DNA of 6,800 nucleotides from JdFR-22 sp046537735. GTDB taxonomy: Archaea > Halobacteriota > Archaeoglobi > Archaeoglobales > Archaeoglobaceae. The notes beneath the pieces are model-generated. The model saw nothing but the letters and a program-made list of their open reading frames with translations, did no database searches and was not told where the DNA came from. The stretch is from contig JBKHKH010000106.1 in NCBI GenBank assembly GCA_046537735.1, forward strand, positions 1-6,800, given 5' to 3'. Below are positions 1 to 5,426 of this stretch, piece by piece; positions within the stretch are counted from its first letter, which is position 1, and each line of letters opens with the position of its first letter. Position numbers and translations under genes: made by a program.

Positions 1-278
1 ATAATAGCATCCGTACCTCTCATGGGGATAACATTAGCACCCAACGGAGTGAAATCCTTGTAACCACTCACCTCAATCGCATCCTGAGGACACGTCTTCA
101 CACAATTGTAGCACTCCCAGCACATATCTGGTTCCTGATTGTACGCCCTCTCCGGAGTACCAGTAACCGACCCATCCTTATCCAAAACCATCAGGTCGTT
201 GGGGCAGATATACTGGCACGCAGTCCTATCCAGAGCCTTACAACCATCACATTTTTCCACATTCACATAACTTGGCAT
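1..278 (-). CDS. aprB: Adenylylsulfate (APS) reductase beta subunit, N-terminal part (cut by window edge)
   Basis: This is the electron-transfer subunit of dissimilatory APS reductase. It carries electrons to the FAD of AprA, which reduces APS to sulfite and AMP in the cytoplasm. The visible 92 residues start MPSYVNVEKCDGCKALDR and contain two [4Fe-4S] cysteine sets: C10, C13, C21 and C25 (followed by P26), and C53, C56, C59 and C63 (followed by P64). Trp54 sits in the CWEC motif; the matching tryptophan in the A. fulgidus enzyme lies between the clusters and the flavin. The A. fulgidus protein is about 150 residues from memory, so roughly 60 are missing beyond base 1. The start is fixed by a strong ribosome site five bases upstream. 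Compared with the A. fulgidus protein as I recall it, about six extra residues lie near position 36-43, between the two cluster motifs. The gene follows sat and a small ORF in the same direction, and aprA is expected next. Confidence 0.96.
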   Translation of the reverse strand, partial: MPSYVNVEKCDGCKALDRTACQYICPNDLMVLDKDGSVTGTPERAYNQEPDMCWECYNCVKTCPQDAIEVSGYKDFTPLGANVIPMRGTDAI

Positions 279-283
279 TTTTT

Positions 284-290
284 CACCTCC
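284..290 (-). promoter_or_regulatory. Ribosome binding site of aprB
   Basis: GGAGGTG on the minus strand, five bases before the ATG at 278. It is close to a perfect Shine-Dalgarno sequence and fixes the aprB start. Confidence 0.85.
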
Positions 291-377
291 AAACCAATTT
301 CAAACTCTAAATTTACAAAGGTCTCCTCCCTTCTGCTTCTCTTCCAATTTTAACTAAGCATTACCCAACCGTACAAA

Positions 378-396
378 TAAATTTAAAAAAATTTCT
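378..396 (-). promoter_or_regulatory. Putative archaeal promoter of aprB (TATA-like box)
   Basis: On the minus strand the AT-rich block contains TTTAAATTTAT (about 378-388), preceded by GAAATTTTT, which could act as the BRE. A start about 25 bases downstream would give a leader of nearly 80 bases. The 152-base gap between the small ORF and aprB is long for an archaeal operon, which supports a separate promoter. The box is not distinctive in AT-rich DNA, so this is an inference. Confidence 0.4.
386..392 (-). terminator. Possible oligo-T terminator after the small ORF
   Basis: The minus-strand transcript would contain a run of seven U about 40 bases after the stop of the small ORF. Archaeal RNA polymerase can stop at U-rich tracts without a hairpin, and I see no stem here. 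The run overlaps the putative aprB promoter, so it may only be AT-rich promoter sequence. Confidence 0.3.
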
Positions 397-430
397 ATTT
401 TTTTCAGATTGGAAACTTGTTCAGTCAATG

Positions 431-781
431 TTAGATTTCAGGCGGTGGTATATATTCGCTCTCTTTTTCGGCCAGGTCTTTGATCTCATCCAGTCTGCCG
501 AGTACAGAGTCCAGCACTTCTGGTCCTGTGCTCGCTTTGTTGGATACCTCCTCGAAGATGGTCCTCTTGAGAGCCACGGGAATGTCTTCCAGGAATCCTC
601 TGGAATCTATTCTTGCCGTGGGGAACTCATTCAGAATCTGTTTCGCCTTATCATCCGGGAACTCCAGGATTATAGCATTAATCTCTCCACCGAACATTGA
701 AGTCACTTCTTTTTCAACTGCGGTTCCCTTAACCTTGCTCATCCTATCCTCATCCAGTAACAAAGCCATATAATAAGCCAT
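431..781 (-). CDS. Small conserved-looking protein between sat and aprB, function unknown
   Basis: This 116-residue protein has no signal peptide, membrane segment or cysteine pair that I can see. It is acidic. The central part (about residues 27-80) looks alpha/beta, and a charged helical stretch (about 88-108) leads to a proline-rich tail ending PPPEI. The start at 781 is chosen because GAGGTGA lies five bases upstream; a second Met at residue 5 is too far from it. The gene begins ten bases after the sat stop, so the two are almost certainly co-transcribed and translated together. From memory, A. fulgidus has an unnamed ORF of about the same length at the same place (sat-orf2-aprB-aprA). 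Position suggests a role in sulfate activation, for example assembly of, or contact between, Sat and AprAB. That is inference; no domain family was recognised. Confidence 0.9.
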   Translation of the reverse strand: MAYYMALLLDEDRMSKVKGTAVEKEVTSMFGGEINAIILEFPDDKAKQILNEFPTARIDSRGFLEDIPVALKRTIFEEVSNKASTGPEVLDSVLGRLDEIKDLAEKESEYIPPPEI

Positions 782-786
782 TTAGA

Positions 787-793
787 TCACCTC
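787..793 (-). promoter_or_regulatory. Ribosome binding site of the small ORF, overlapping the sat stop codon
   Basis: GAGGTGA on the minus strand, five bases before the ATG at 781. It overlaps the sat TGA stop (792-794), which points to translational coupling. Confidence 0.8.
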
Positions 794-2162
794 ACCTCTT
801 CTCCGAAACATCCATTGGTTCCAGGTCGAATTCACCTTCAGTGTTCTTGTACTCTAGATACTTGTTATTGACAAACGGATAATTGAATATCTTCCACCAT
901 TTAACGACAGCTTTGTAGACCTCCGGTCTCATGATCACCTTGGGCGGGAACACACCCTCTGAGACCATACCTCTGATGAAGCTACCACTGAACTTCTGCT
1001 TCTCCTCAATGTGGCCACAATTCTGCTTGTAGGCGATCTCACCACAAACAGGGCAGTACCAGAACTCCTGCATGTTCTGAGGCCTCATCTTCAAGCCAGC
1101 ATAAACCTCATACGGTGGAGCCTCAAAACCAAAACTGGGAATCCCCTCATCCCACAGCTTCTGCGTAGCATATTCGTCGTAGAAATCACCGACAGCCGCA
1201 TGATCTCTACCCCACATATGCCAGCTGCAACCCATGTTCTGCCTGATAATCGCATGTAGCAGGGATTCAATAGGATTACCATACCTCATATCCCACAGAG
1301 TGAAAGATACCATATGCCTATCCGGTTTAATGTAATTACCTTCATTTGTGGCTCCGTGAGCTTCAATAATAGCCTCATCCGGGTAGTCTCCCAGTCTTTT
1401 TGCACCCATGATGGCGTTAACCAGAATTCCGTTGCAGGGCTCAGTATCGCCCATATAGGCAGCATTCTTCATCAAGAACTCATGACCCACGTGAGGGACA
1501 TTTCTCGTCTGATGAGCGATCGCCGTCCTCCAGCCCTTTTTCTGGAACTCCTTCCTGCACTCAGCAGGTGGGTACCAGAACCTGTCAAAGGGGTCCCTGA
1601 ACTTAGGCGGATTCACAATAGTATACTTTCCTGACAATACATTGGGTTCCATGTGCTTATAGATCATGTAACCAGGATGCTTCTCATTGAACTCCTCCTG
1701 AACAACCTCAGGATTATCCTTAGGAGTTCCGAAGGTCCTGGTAGCCACATCATCCGTATTCATCTTCCACTTCTCTTCAATATCAAGGATAGCGAAAGGC
1801 TGACCCTTAAGCTTCAAAAGAAGTCTATCACCCTCACCAACATCCAGGGAATTGAGATCCTCATCACTAATGTCAAACACCAGAGGATAAGGGAAAATGC
1901 AGTCATTCTCCAACCTTCTCTCCTTCAAGATCCTCTCCACATCATTCTGAGTCATCGAGCCATCAACCGGACTAAAGAACCCATAGCACGTAGACACAAT
2001 CTCCCTATACACATTCCTAATAGGTGCTCCATTGCGCGTAGTTGGCTTAATATCAAAAGACGGACAACCACTAGCCCACTTCTCGCCAACCTCTCGCTTC
2101 TTAACCACTCTATCCACAAGCCTTCCCCCATTAGGTTCAGGCATCCTTATTTTCAAACCCAT
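792..2162 (-). CDS. sat: Sulfate adenylyltransferase (ATP sulfurylase)
   Basis: Sat joins sulfate to the AMP part of ATP, giving APS and pyrophosphate, the first step of dissimilatory sulfate reduction; in the reverse direction it can make ATP from APS. The 456-residue protein matches the A. fulgidus length as I recall it. It has an N-terminal PUA-like region (about 1-190) and then the nucleotidyltransferase domain with QTRNVPHVGH (218-227, the HxxH nucleotide-binding motif) and GRDHAAVGDFY (318-328). Next are a zinc-site pattern C370, C373, C382 and H384, and FSGSFIRGMVSEGVFPPKV followed by MRPEV (391-415). There is no APS kinase domain, as expected for the homo-oligomeric dissimilatory type. 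I chose the ATG at 2162 because GGAGG sits seven bases upstream. A TTG at 2195 extends the frame by 11 residues, but those residues cover the ribosome site itself. It leads the cluster, with the small ORF and aprB downstream. Confidence 0.97.
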   Translation of the reverse strand: MGLKIRMPEPNGGRLVDRVVKKREVGEKWASGCPSFDIKPTTRNGAPIRNVYREIVSTCYGFFSPVDGSMTQNDVERILKERRLENDCIFPYPLVFDISDEDLNSLDVGEGDRLLLKLKGQPFAILDIEEKWKMNTDDVATRTFGTPKDNPEVVQEEFNEKHPGYMIYKHMEPNVLSGKYTIVNPPKFRDPFDRFWYPPAECRKEFQKKGWRTAIAHQTRNVPHVGHEFLMKNAAYMGDTEPCNGILVNAIMGAKRLGDYPDEAIIEAHGATNEGNYIKPDRHMVSFTLWDMRYGNPIESLLHAIIRQNMGCSWHMWGRDHAAVGDFYDEYATQKLWDEGIPSFGFEAPPYEVYAGLKMRPQNMQEFWYCPVCGEIAYKQNCGHIEEKQKFSGSFIRGMVSEGVFPPKVIMRPEVYKAVVKWWKIFNYPFVNNKYLEYKNTEGEFDLEPMDVSEKR

Positions 2163-2169
2163 TTTTTGG

Positions 2170-2174
2170 CCTCC
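2170..2174 (-). promoter_or_regulatory. Ribosome binding site that decides the sat start
   Basis: GGAGG on the minus strand, seven bases before the ATG at 2162. It rules out the longer TTG-initiated frame from 2195. Confidence 0.85.
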
Positions 2175-2246
2175 TATTAACTTATTAACTACCAATCGCT
2201 AATGCAGTTACTCCTCCCAAATAGTTACGGTAGGCTAAGAAGACCT

Positions 2247-2262
2247 CTATAAAAGCATTTCG
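2247..2262 (-). promoter_or_regulatory. Putative sat promoter (BRE plus TATA box)
   Basis: The minus strand reads CGAAATGCTTTTATAG: an A-rich BRE-like element followed by a TATA-like CTTTTATAG. The expected start, about 26 bases from the box centre, is near 2225, giving a leader of roughly 60 bases. The position agrees with transcription of the sat cluster away from the divergent protease gene. Confidence 0.5.
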
Positions 2263-2380
2263 AAATTAATTTTTTGAATGATTAACCATAAAAATTGTTT
2301 GTTTTATAAGTATAAGCCATTGTCAGCTTTTCACTGAAGAATTACTTAATTTCAAACAAAAAACTTTTAAAAATAAAGCG

Positions 2381-2388
2381 TATAAATT
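2381..2388 (+). promoter_or_regulatory. Putative TATA box of the SDH-type protease gene
   Basis: TATAAATT is the best TATA match in this divergent region and predicts a start near 2408-2411, about 33 bases before the ATG. A second candidate, CTTTTAAAAATA at 2364-2375, would start transcription near 2395. Confidence 0.45.
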
Positions 2389-2390
2389 GC

Positions 2391-2418
2391 ATTACTTTTC
2401 ACAGAACAAAAAAGTAAT
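2391..2418. repeat. Perfect 9-bp inverted repeat at the protease promoter
   Basis: ATTACTTTT (2391-2399) and AAAAGTAAT (2410-2418) are exact inverted copies with ten bases between them. The repeat begins two bases after the TATAAATT box and covers the predicted transcription start. It could be a two-fold operator or, if transcribed, a weak AU-rich hairpin. Such repeats also arise by chance in AT-rich DNA. Confidence 0.55.
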
Positions 2419-2442
2419 AGTATTTGGGGCAATGGGGATAAC

Positions 2443-3306
2443 ATGGTAAATGGTTTAGAGGATTTTGGTTCATTCTTCAACATATTTTTCTTCCTACTGA
2501 TAGTGGGGTTGATCATAATTCCTCAGATAAGGTATAGGTGGTTGACCTCCGCTAGAAAGAACCAGATGATGAAGATGGGGACCGAGAGGAGGTCCAACGT
2601 TATTTCTATGATCCACCGGCAGGAAAGCATTGGTCTTTTTGGAATTCCTTTCTACAGATTCATCAGCATGGAAGATTCCGAACAGGTTCTCAGAGCAATC
2701 AGAATGACTCCAGATGATAAGCCCATTGACTTGATCATGCATACCCCTGGCGGTCTTGTCCTAGCGGCAAGCCAAATCGCCCAGGCAATCAAAGACCATC
2801 CCGCCAGAACTACGGTTATAATTCCTCATTACGCCATGAGCGGAGGTACTCTAATAGCTCTTGCCGCGGACGAGATCATCATGGACCCTCATGCAGTACT
2901 TGGACCCGTTGATCCTCAGCTGATGAATTACCCTGCAACCTCGGTCCTGAATGTAGTGGACAAGAAAAAAGCCAAAGATATTGATGACCAGACCCTTATA
3001 ATGGCCGATGTAGCAGAGAAGGCTATTAACCAGGTAAGGGATTTTGTTTATAACCTGTTAGTTGATAAATTAGGGGATGAAAAGGCCAAAGAATTGTCCA
3101 AGATCTTGACCGAGGGAAGATGGACTCATGATTATCCCATTACCTCCATCATGGCCAAAGAACTGGGATTGAACGTAAATGTTCAGGTTCCTAGAGAAGT
3201 GTATACTCTTATGGAATATTATCCCCAGCCAATGTTCCAGAGACAAGTTGAGTTCGTTCCTTCGCCCAAGAGAAGAAGGGAAGAAGGACAAAATATGTTA
3301 AATTGA
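2443..3306 (+). CDS. Membrane-anchored SDH-family serine protease (ClpP/crotonase fold)
   Basis: This 287-residue protein matches the SDH family of Clp-fold serine proteinases, distant relatives of SppA and ClpP. One N-terminal transmembrane segment (about 12-28, with a run of F, L and I) should anchor it, and a basic patch (30-50) follows. The protease domain carries HTPGG (100-104) and HYAMSGGT (129-136) with candidate nucleophile Ser133, then MDPHAVLGPVDPQ (147-159) and GRWTHDYPIT (225-234), the family's usual motifs. Lysines 174-176 and 178 fall about 41-45 residues after Ser133, a spacing compatible with an SppA-like Ser-Lys pair; this assignment is inference. The C terminus is basic (KRRR, 276-279). 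The start uses GGGGATA a few bases upstream. It faces away from sat and converges on the nuclease gene, so it is probably a single-gene unit. A likely job is turnover of membrane proteins; substrates are unknown. Confidence 0.92.
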   Translation: MVNGLEDFGSFFNIFFFLLIVGLIIIPQIRYRWLTSARKNQMMKMGTERRSNVISMIHRQESIGLFGIPFYRFISMEDSEQVLRAIRMTPDDKPIDLIMHTPGGLVLAASQIAQAIKDHPARTTVIIPHYAMSGGTLIALAADEIIMDPHAVLGPVDPQLMNYPATSVLNVVDKKKAKDIDDQTLIMADVAEKAINQVRDFVYNLLVDKLGDEKAKELSKILTEGRWTHDYPITSIMAKELGLNVNVQVPREVYTLMEYYPQPMFQRQVEFVPSPKRRREEGQNMLN

Positions 3307-3322
3307 GTTATATTAAATTGAG
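3298..3322. repeat. 10-bp direct repeat across the protease stop codon
   Basis: TTAAATTGAG occurs at 3298-3307, spanning the TGA stop, and again at 3313-3322, a period of 15 bases. The similarity extends to 13 bases with one mismatch. It looks like a small local duplication at the gene end, with no evident function. Confidence 0.6.
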
Positions 3323-3340
3323 GTTGCAATCAGGCTCGGA

Positions 3341-3356
3341 TTCTCAGGTTCTCAGG
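3341..3356. repeat. Tandem octamer TTCTCAGG x2 between convergent genes
   Basis: Two exact adjacent copies lie in the 64-base gap between the convergent protease and nuclease genes. I see no stem-loop and no long T-run on the plus strand here. On the minus strand a run of five T follows directly after the nuclease stop and may help termination. Confidence 0.6.
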
Positions 3357-3370
3357 TCCCAACTAAAAAC

Positions 3371-4456
3371 CTAACCAAAATGTTTTAAGTGCACTACATC
3401 GAATCCCAAATTTTTCAATGCCCACGAAATATGTCTTCGATGACACTTTCTCCAGTCTTTTTCCTCGCAAATCAACATAACTTCTCCATGTGTGTAGTAG
3501 AGGTCAATCAATTTACTCATACCTTCTAAAAAGTCTTTAGTCCTCATATATTCAGAGAAGTCTTCTTCTCTATCCATTAATTCCGGTATTTCCACACATT
3601 CAAATGGGACTTCAGCCCCTAAATTGACAAAACAATTTATGGGGAACTTATCCACCATTCTCCTGAAACTTCCATCTTTAAAAAAGCTAGCTGCTGAATC
3701 ATAGAACCTCATATCCAGTAAGGCGTCCTTAAGTCTGGAAGAAAAGAAGTTGTTGGACAGGAATCTAACATTGTTATCCAGGCCTTTCACCTGCCCAAAC
3801 CAGTAAACTACGTAACCATCACCAAAGAGCTCCTGGTAGCGATGATACTGCTTTTTGGAGTACACTTTATGAGTCCTGGGGTCTCCGAACAGGGCCTTAC
3901 TCTCTATCCACACTATTTCCCTATCTCCAAGTCTAATAGGTTCCGGAAAGTAAAAATCGGGAGTTTTACTGCTTTCGTTTCTCAGCTCGTATTCATCTTT
4001 AAACTCTATATTCTCTCTCTCCAGCCAGTACTTTATTATATTTTCTCCCAATCTGCCTCGTGCGAATTGATGGGTCACCGCCAGAGGAGAGTAGACGTAG
4101 TCAGTAAAAAGAGCATTCCATATCACCTGCTCCAGCTTTTCATCATCAACCTTCTGAGGATTATTCAAAGAGTTTCTGATCTCGGCTTTGGTAAACCCTA
4201 TGGCCCTCAGCAGGATTCTTATACTCATCATAGGAGTTAGATTCAACCACGGCGGTACACTTTTCCTCCTATTCCAGTATGAAGCTATTTCGTCCAGTTT
4301 TCTAATGGCCATTGGGTGCCTTTTCTTTACCATGTCCACCCTTTTTTGTGATAGTATAGTAAATAAGGCCCCTCGACTGTAAGGAAATCTGTTGAGATCT
4401 TTAAGGGATTTTAGTTCTTTTCTGATTTTCTGGAAATCTTCGTAGTCGACAAGCAA
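3371..4456 (-). CDS. Archaeal CDIN1/C15orf41-like TPD nuclease with C-terminal DUF488-like domain
   Basis: A predicted PD-(D/E)xK nuclease of 361 residues. An N-terminal helical region (about 1-130) leads to GRLGE with Glu138, then KTPDF with Asp167, then WIESKA with Glu185 and Lys187, and HKVYSKKQYHRYQ with candidate Gln203. FGDGYVVYWFGQ (211-222) completes the TPD-motif family (PF14811) pattern. Compared with human CDIN1 from memory, the match seems to run from the first residues, including the SQ..VDMVKKRH region and the VYSPL segment, so it looks like a full counterpart. CDIN1 ends soon after the YW motif. Here about 120 residues follow, and the last 80 (about 282-360) resemble the second half of DUF488: EYMRTKDFLEGM, then LICEEKDWRKCHRRH (328-342) and VVHLKHF. 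The start is TTG, backed by AGGTGA four bases upstream; no ATG is available until residue 42. The stop is TAG. It converges on the protease gene and diverges from the 216-residue gene. Nucleic-acid cleavage is inferred; the substrate is unknown. Confidence 0.88.
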   Translation of the reverse strand: MLVDYEDFQKIRKELKSLKDLNRFPYSRGALFTILSQKRVDMVKKRHPMAIRKLDEIASYWNRRKSVPPWLNLTPMMSIRILLRAIGFTKAEIRNSLNNPQKVDDEKLEQVIWNALFTDYVYSPLAVTHQFARGRLGENIIKYWLERENIEFKDEYELRNESSKTPDFYFPEPIRLGDREIVWIESKALFGDPRTHKVYSKKQYHRYQELFGDGYVVYWFGQVKGLDNNVRFLSNNFFSSRLKDALLDMRFYDSAASFFKDGSFRRMVDKFPINCFVNLGAEVPFECVEIPELMDREEDFSEYMRTKDFLEGMSKLIDLYYTHGEVMLICEEKDWRKCHRRHISWALKNLGFDVVHLKHFG

Positions 4457-4460
4457 GTTT

Positions 4461-4466
4461 TCACCT
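4461..4466 (-). promoter_or_regulatory. Ribosome binding site supporting a TTG start of the nuclease gene
   Basis: AGGTGA on the minus strand, four bases before the TTG at 4456. It is the main reason for accepting a non-ATG start. The other reason is the apparent match of the first residues to the N terminus of CDIN1. Confidence 0.7.
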
Positions 4467-4492
4467 ACTTAAACAAGCATAATGTCTAAACG

Positions 4493-4499
4493 AATATAA
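4493..4499 (-). promoter_or_regulatory. Putative TATA box of the nuclease gene
   Basis: TTATATT on the minus strand, with an expected start near 4470 and a leader of only about 13 bases that would still contain the ribosome site. Another AT-rich block, TATATATA near 4600, is much farther away. Confidence 0.4.
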
Positions 4500-4672
4500 C
4501 AGAGATCTTATTCCCGGCTTCATCTTATCTACTCCTAGTTATCAGCTCCATATCCATCTAAGAATACTTTTTCTTTGCCTTCCCTGGTTCTTTGGAGATG
4601 TATATATAACTATTACCCACGTATGCAACGTATATCCCAAGATGTTCTTTACTTTTTCTTATCCCCATCTCT

Positions 4673-4720
4673 ACCCCAATTTTTAAATCAATTCTTTAAA
4701 AACAAGTTATAAGTTGGGGT
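4673..4720. repeat. 7-bp inverted repeat ACCCCAA / TTGGGGT flanking TATA-like boxes
   Basis: ACCCCAA (4673-4679) and TTGGGGT (4714-4720) are exact inverted copies 34 bases apart. Between them lie CTTTAAAAA (4694-4702) and GTTATAAG (4706-4713), both TATA-like. They could be spaced operator halves, but short arms this far apart are weak evidence. Confidence 0.35.
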
Positions 4721-4734
4721 TAAAGGTTAAATAC
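4718..4734 (+). promoter_or_regulatory. Putative promoter of the 216-residue gene, with a tandem GGTTAAA
   Basis: GGTTAAA occurs twice in direct succession (4718-4724 and 4725-4731). The second copy forms a TATA-like TTAAATA whose centre is about 28 bases before the ATG at 4758. That spacing fits a leaderless transcript and would explain the lack of a well-placed ribosome site. TATA-like boxes at 4694-4702 and 4706-4713 are alternatives that would leave a leader of about 20-35 bases. Confidence 0.35.
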
Positions 4735-4757
4735 CTGAAGAGGGTAACTTTTGCAAT

Positions 4758-5408
4758 ATGGAGGGAATGGAAGAGACCAAAAGACTTTTGCAGCTCGAAT
4801 TCGATGTTCAACACATAAATGTACTCTCTAGAACAAATAGAAAAGAACATGCTGTAGTCAGGCTCATAATCTCATCACTTGCCACTTCGGAGGAGATACA
4901 AAGCTTGAAAAAGGACAGCATTGGAGCTAAATCCGAGAACCCTACAGTAAGCTTGACCACACCGGGAAAAGGTCGAACTATCCCCATTGATGAGAAAACC
5001 TATACCCTCCTGAAAGATTTAACCCAAAAGATGTCCAGGAAAGAGAGGATCTTCTCCTATACTGATGAGGATCTGGATGAGATAGTCAATAAATACTCTC
5101 CTCGCAGGACAAAGTACAATGTCAAAAAGGTCAGAGAAGCTGTTATGGAGATATTAAACGATTGCATGCTCTTAGGTGATAAAGACTACGTAGACGAACT
5201 GATCAAGGGCAAGAACTCTTCAGGACTAAAAGACTTCCTTTATGATTTTCACCCACTCTACACAGGAACCTGGGATATAGAAGACGATGAGGACGTTGCC
5301 AGAGAGTTTATACTTTCCTACTCTTCCTACAATGGGATCTACGAGCCCGAAAAAATAGCCGAAGAAACAGGTGAGAGTGAGGAAAGGGTTTCTAAACTTT
5401 TAGAATAA
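4758..5408 (+). CDS. Unrecognised 216-residue protein; tyrosine-recombinase-like N-terminal half, possible C-terminal HTH
   Basis: I cannot name this protein. Residues about 31-100 follow the layout of the first part of a tyrosine-recombinase catalytic domain: a helix ending SSLATSEEIQSLKKDSI (39-55), a strand pair with TPGKGRTIPI (68-77), then a helix leading to RIFSY. In recombinases the first motif is TGLRxSEL; here Ala42 stands where the catalytic Arg should be. I also find no HxxR box, second His or C-terminal Tyr in the right setting, so strand exchange is not expected. The C-terminal end (about 197-215, EPEKIAEETGESEERVSKLL) looks like a helix-turn-helix. The protein is rich in charged residues and has no membrane segment. 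It may be a domesticated recombinase relative acting as a DNA-binding regulator; this is inference. Start: ATG at 4758. GAGGG lies 13 bases away, so initiation may be leaderless. An ATG at codon 4 is possible. The TctA-like gene follows 43 bases later. Confidence 0.82.
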   Translation: MEGMEETKRLLQLEFDVQHINVLSRTNRKEHAVVRLIISSLATSEEIQSLKKDSIGAKSENPTVSLTTPGKGRTIPIDEKTYTLLKDLTQKMSRKERIFSYTDEDLDEIVNKYSPRRTKYNVKKVREAVMEILNDCMLLGDKDYVDELIKGKNSSGLKDFLYDFHPLYTGTWDIEDDEDVAREFILSYSSYNGIYEPEKIAEETGESEERVSKLLE

Positions 5409-5409
5409 A

Positions 5410-5426
5410 TTTTTGTAAAAGTTTTT
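5410..5426 (+). terminator. Oligo-T tracts after the 216-residue gene
   Basis: T5 (5410-5414) and T5 (5422-5426) directly follow the stop codon. Archaeal transcription can end on such tracts. The second overlaps the putative promoter of the next gene, so their role is uncertain. Confidence 0.3.

Larger units (their letters stand above)
4457..4757. other. 301-base divergent intergenic region
   Basis: The region separates the minus-strand nuclease gene from the plus-strand 216-residue gene and holds no credible ORF. Besides the listed promoter elements it contains TATATATA (around 4600-4608), unused by any obvious nearby gene start, and two ACGTAT copies about nine bases apart near 4619-4633. 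Pyrimidine-rich plus-strand sequence fills 4640-4680. I see no RNA gene fold. Confidence 0.6.

Noticed and set aside
428..773. Two plus-strand frames of 90 and 97 codons opposite the small sat-apr ORF
   Set aside because: They lie antisense to a gene with a strong ribosome site and operon context; the translations look like no protein family.
1653..2180. 175-codon plus-strand frame opposite sat
   Set aside because: It is fully antisense to a gene with unmistakable ATP sulfurylase motifs; its composition is an artefact of the complementary codons.
2163..2195. 11-residue N-terminal extension of Sat from a TTG start
   Set aside because: The extension covers the GGAGG ribosome site of the ATG at 2162, and the shorter protein has the expected family length.
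3371..3373. TAG stop of the nuclease gene as a possible pyrrolysine codon
   Set aside because: Read-through would add only eight residues before a TGA, the protein ends naturally after the DUF488-like VVHLKHF segment, and nothing here indicates pyrrolysine use.
3842..4240. 132-codon plus-strand frame opposite the nuclease gene
   Set aside because: It is antisense to the TPD motif region, whose conserved residues show that the minus strand is the coding one.
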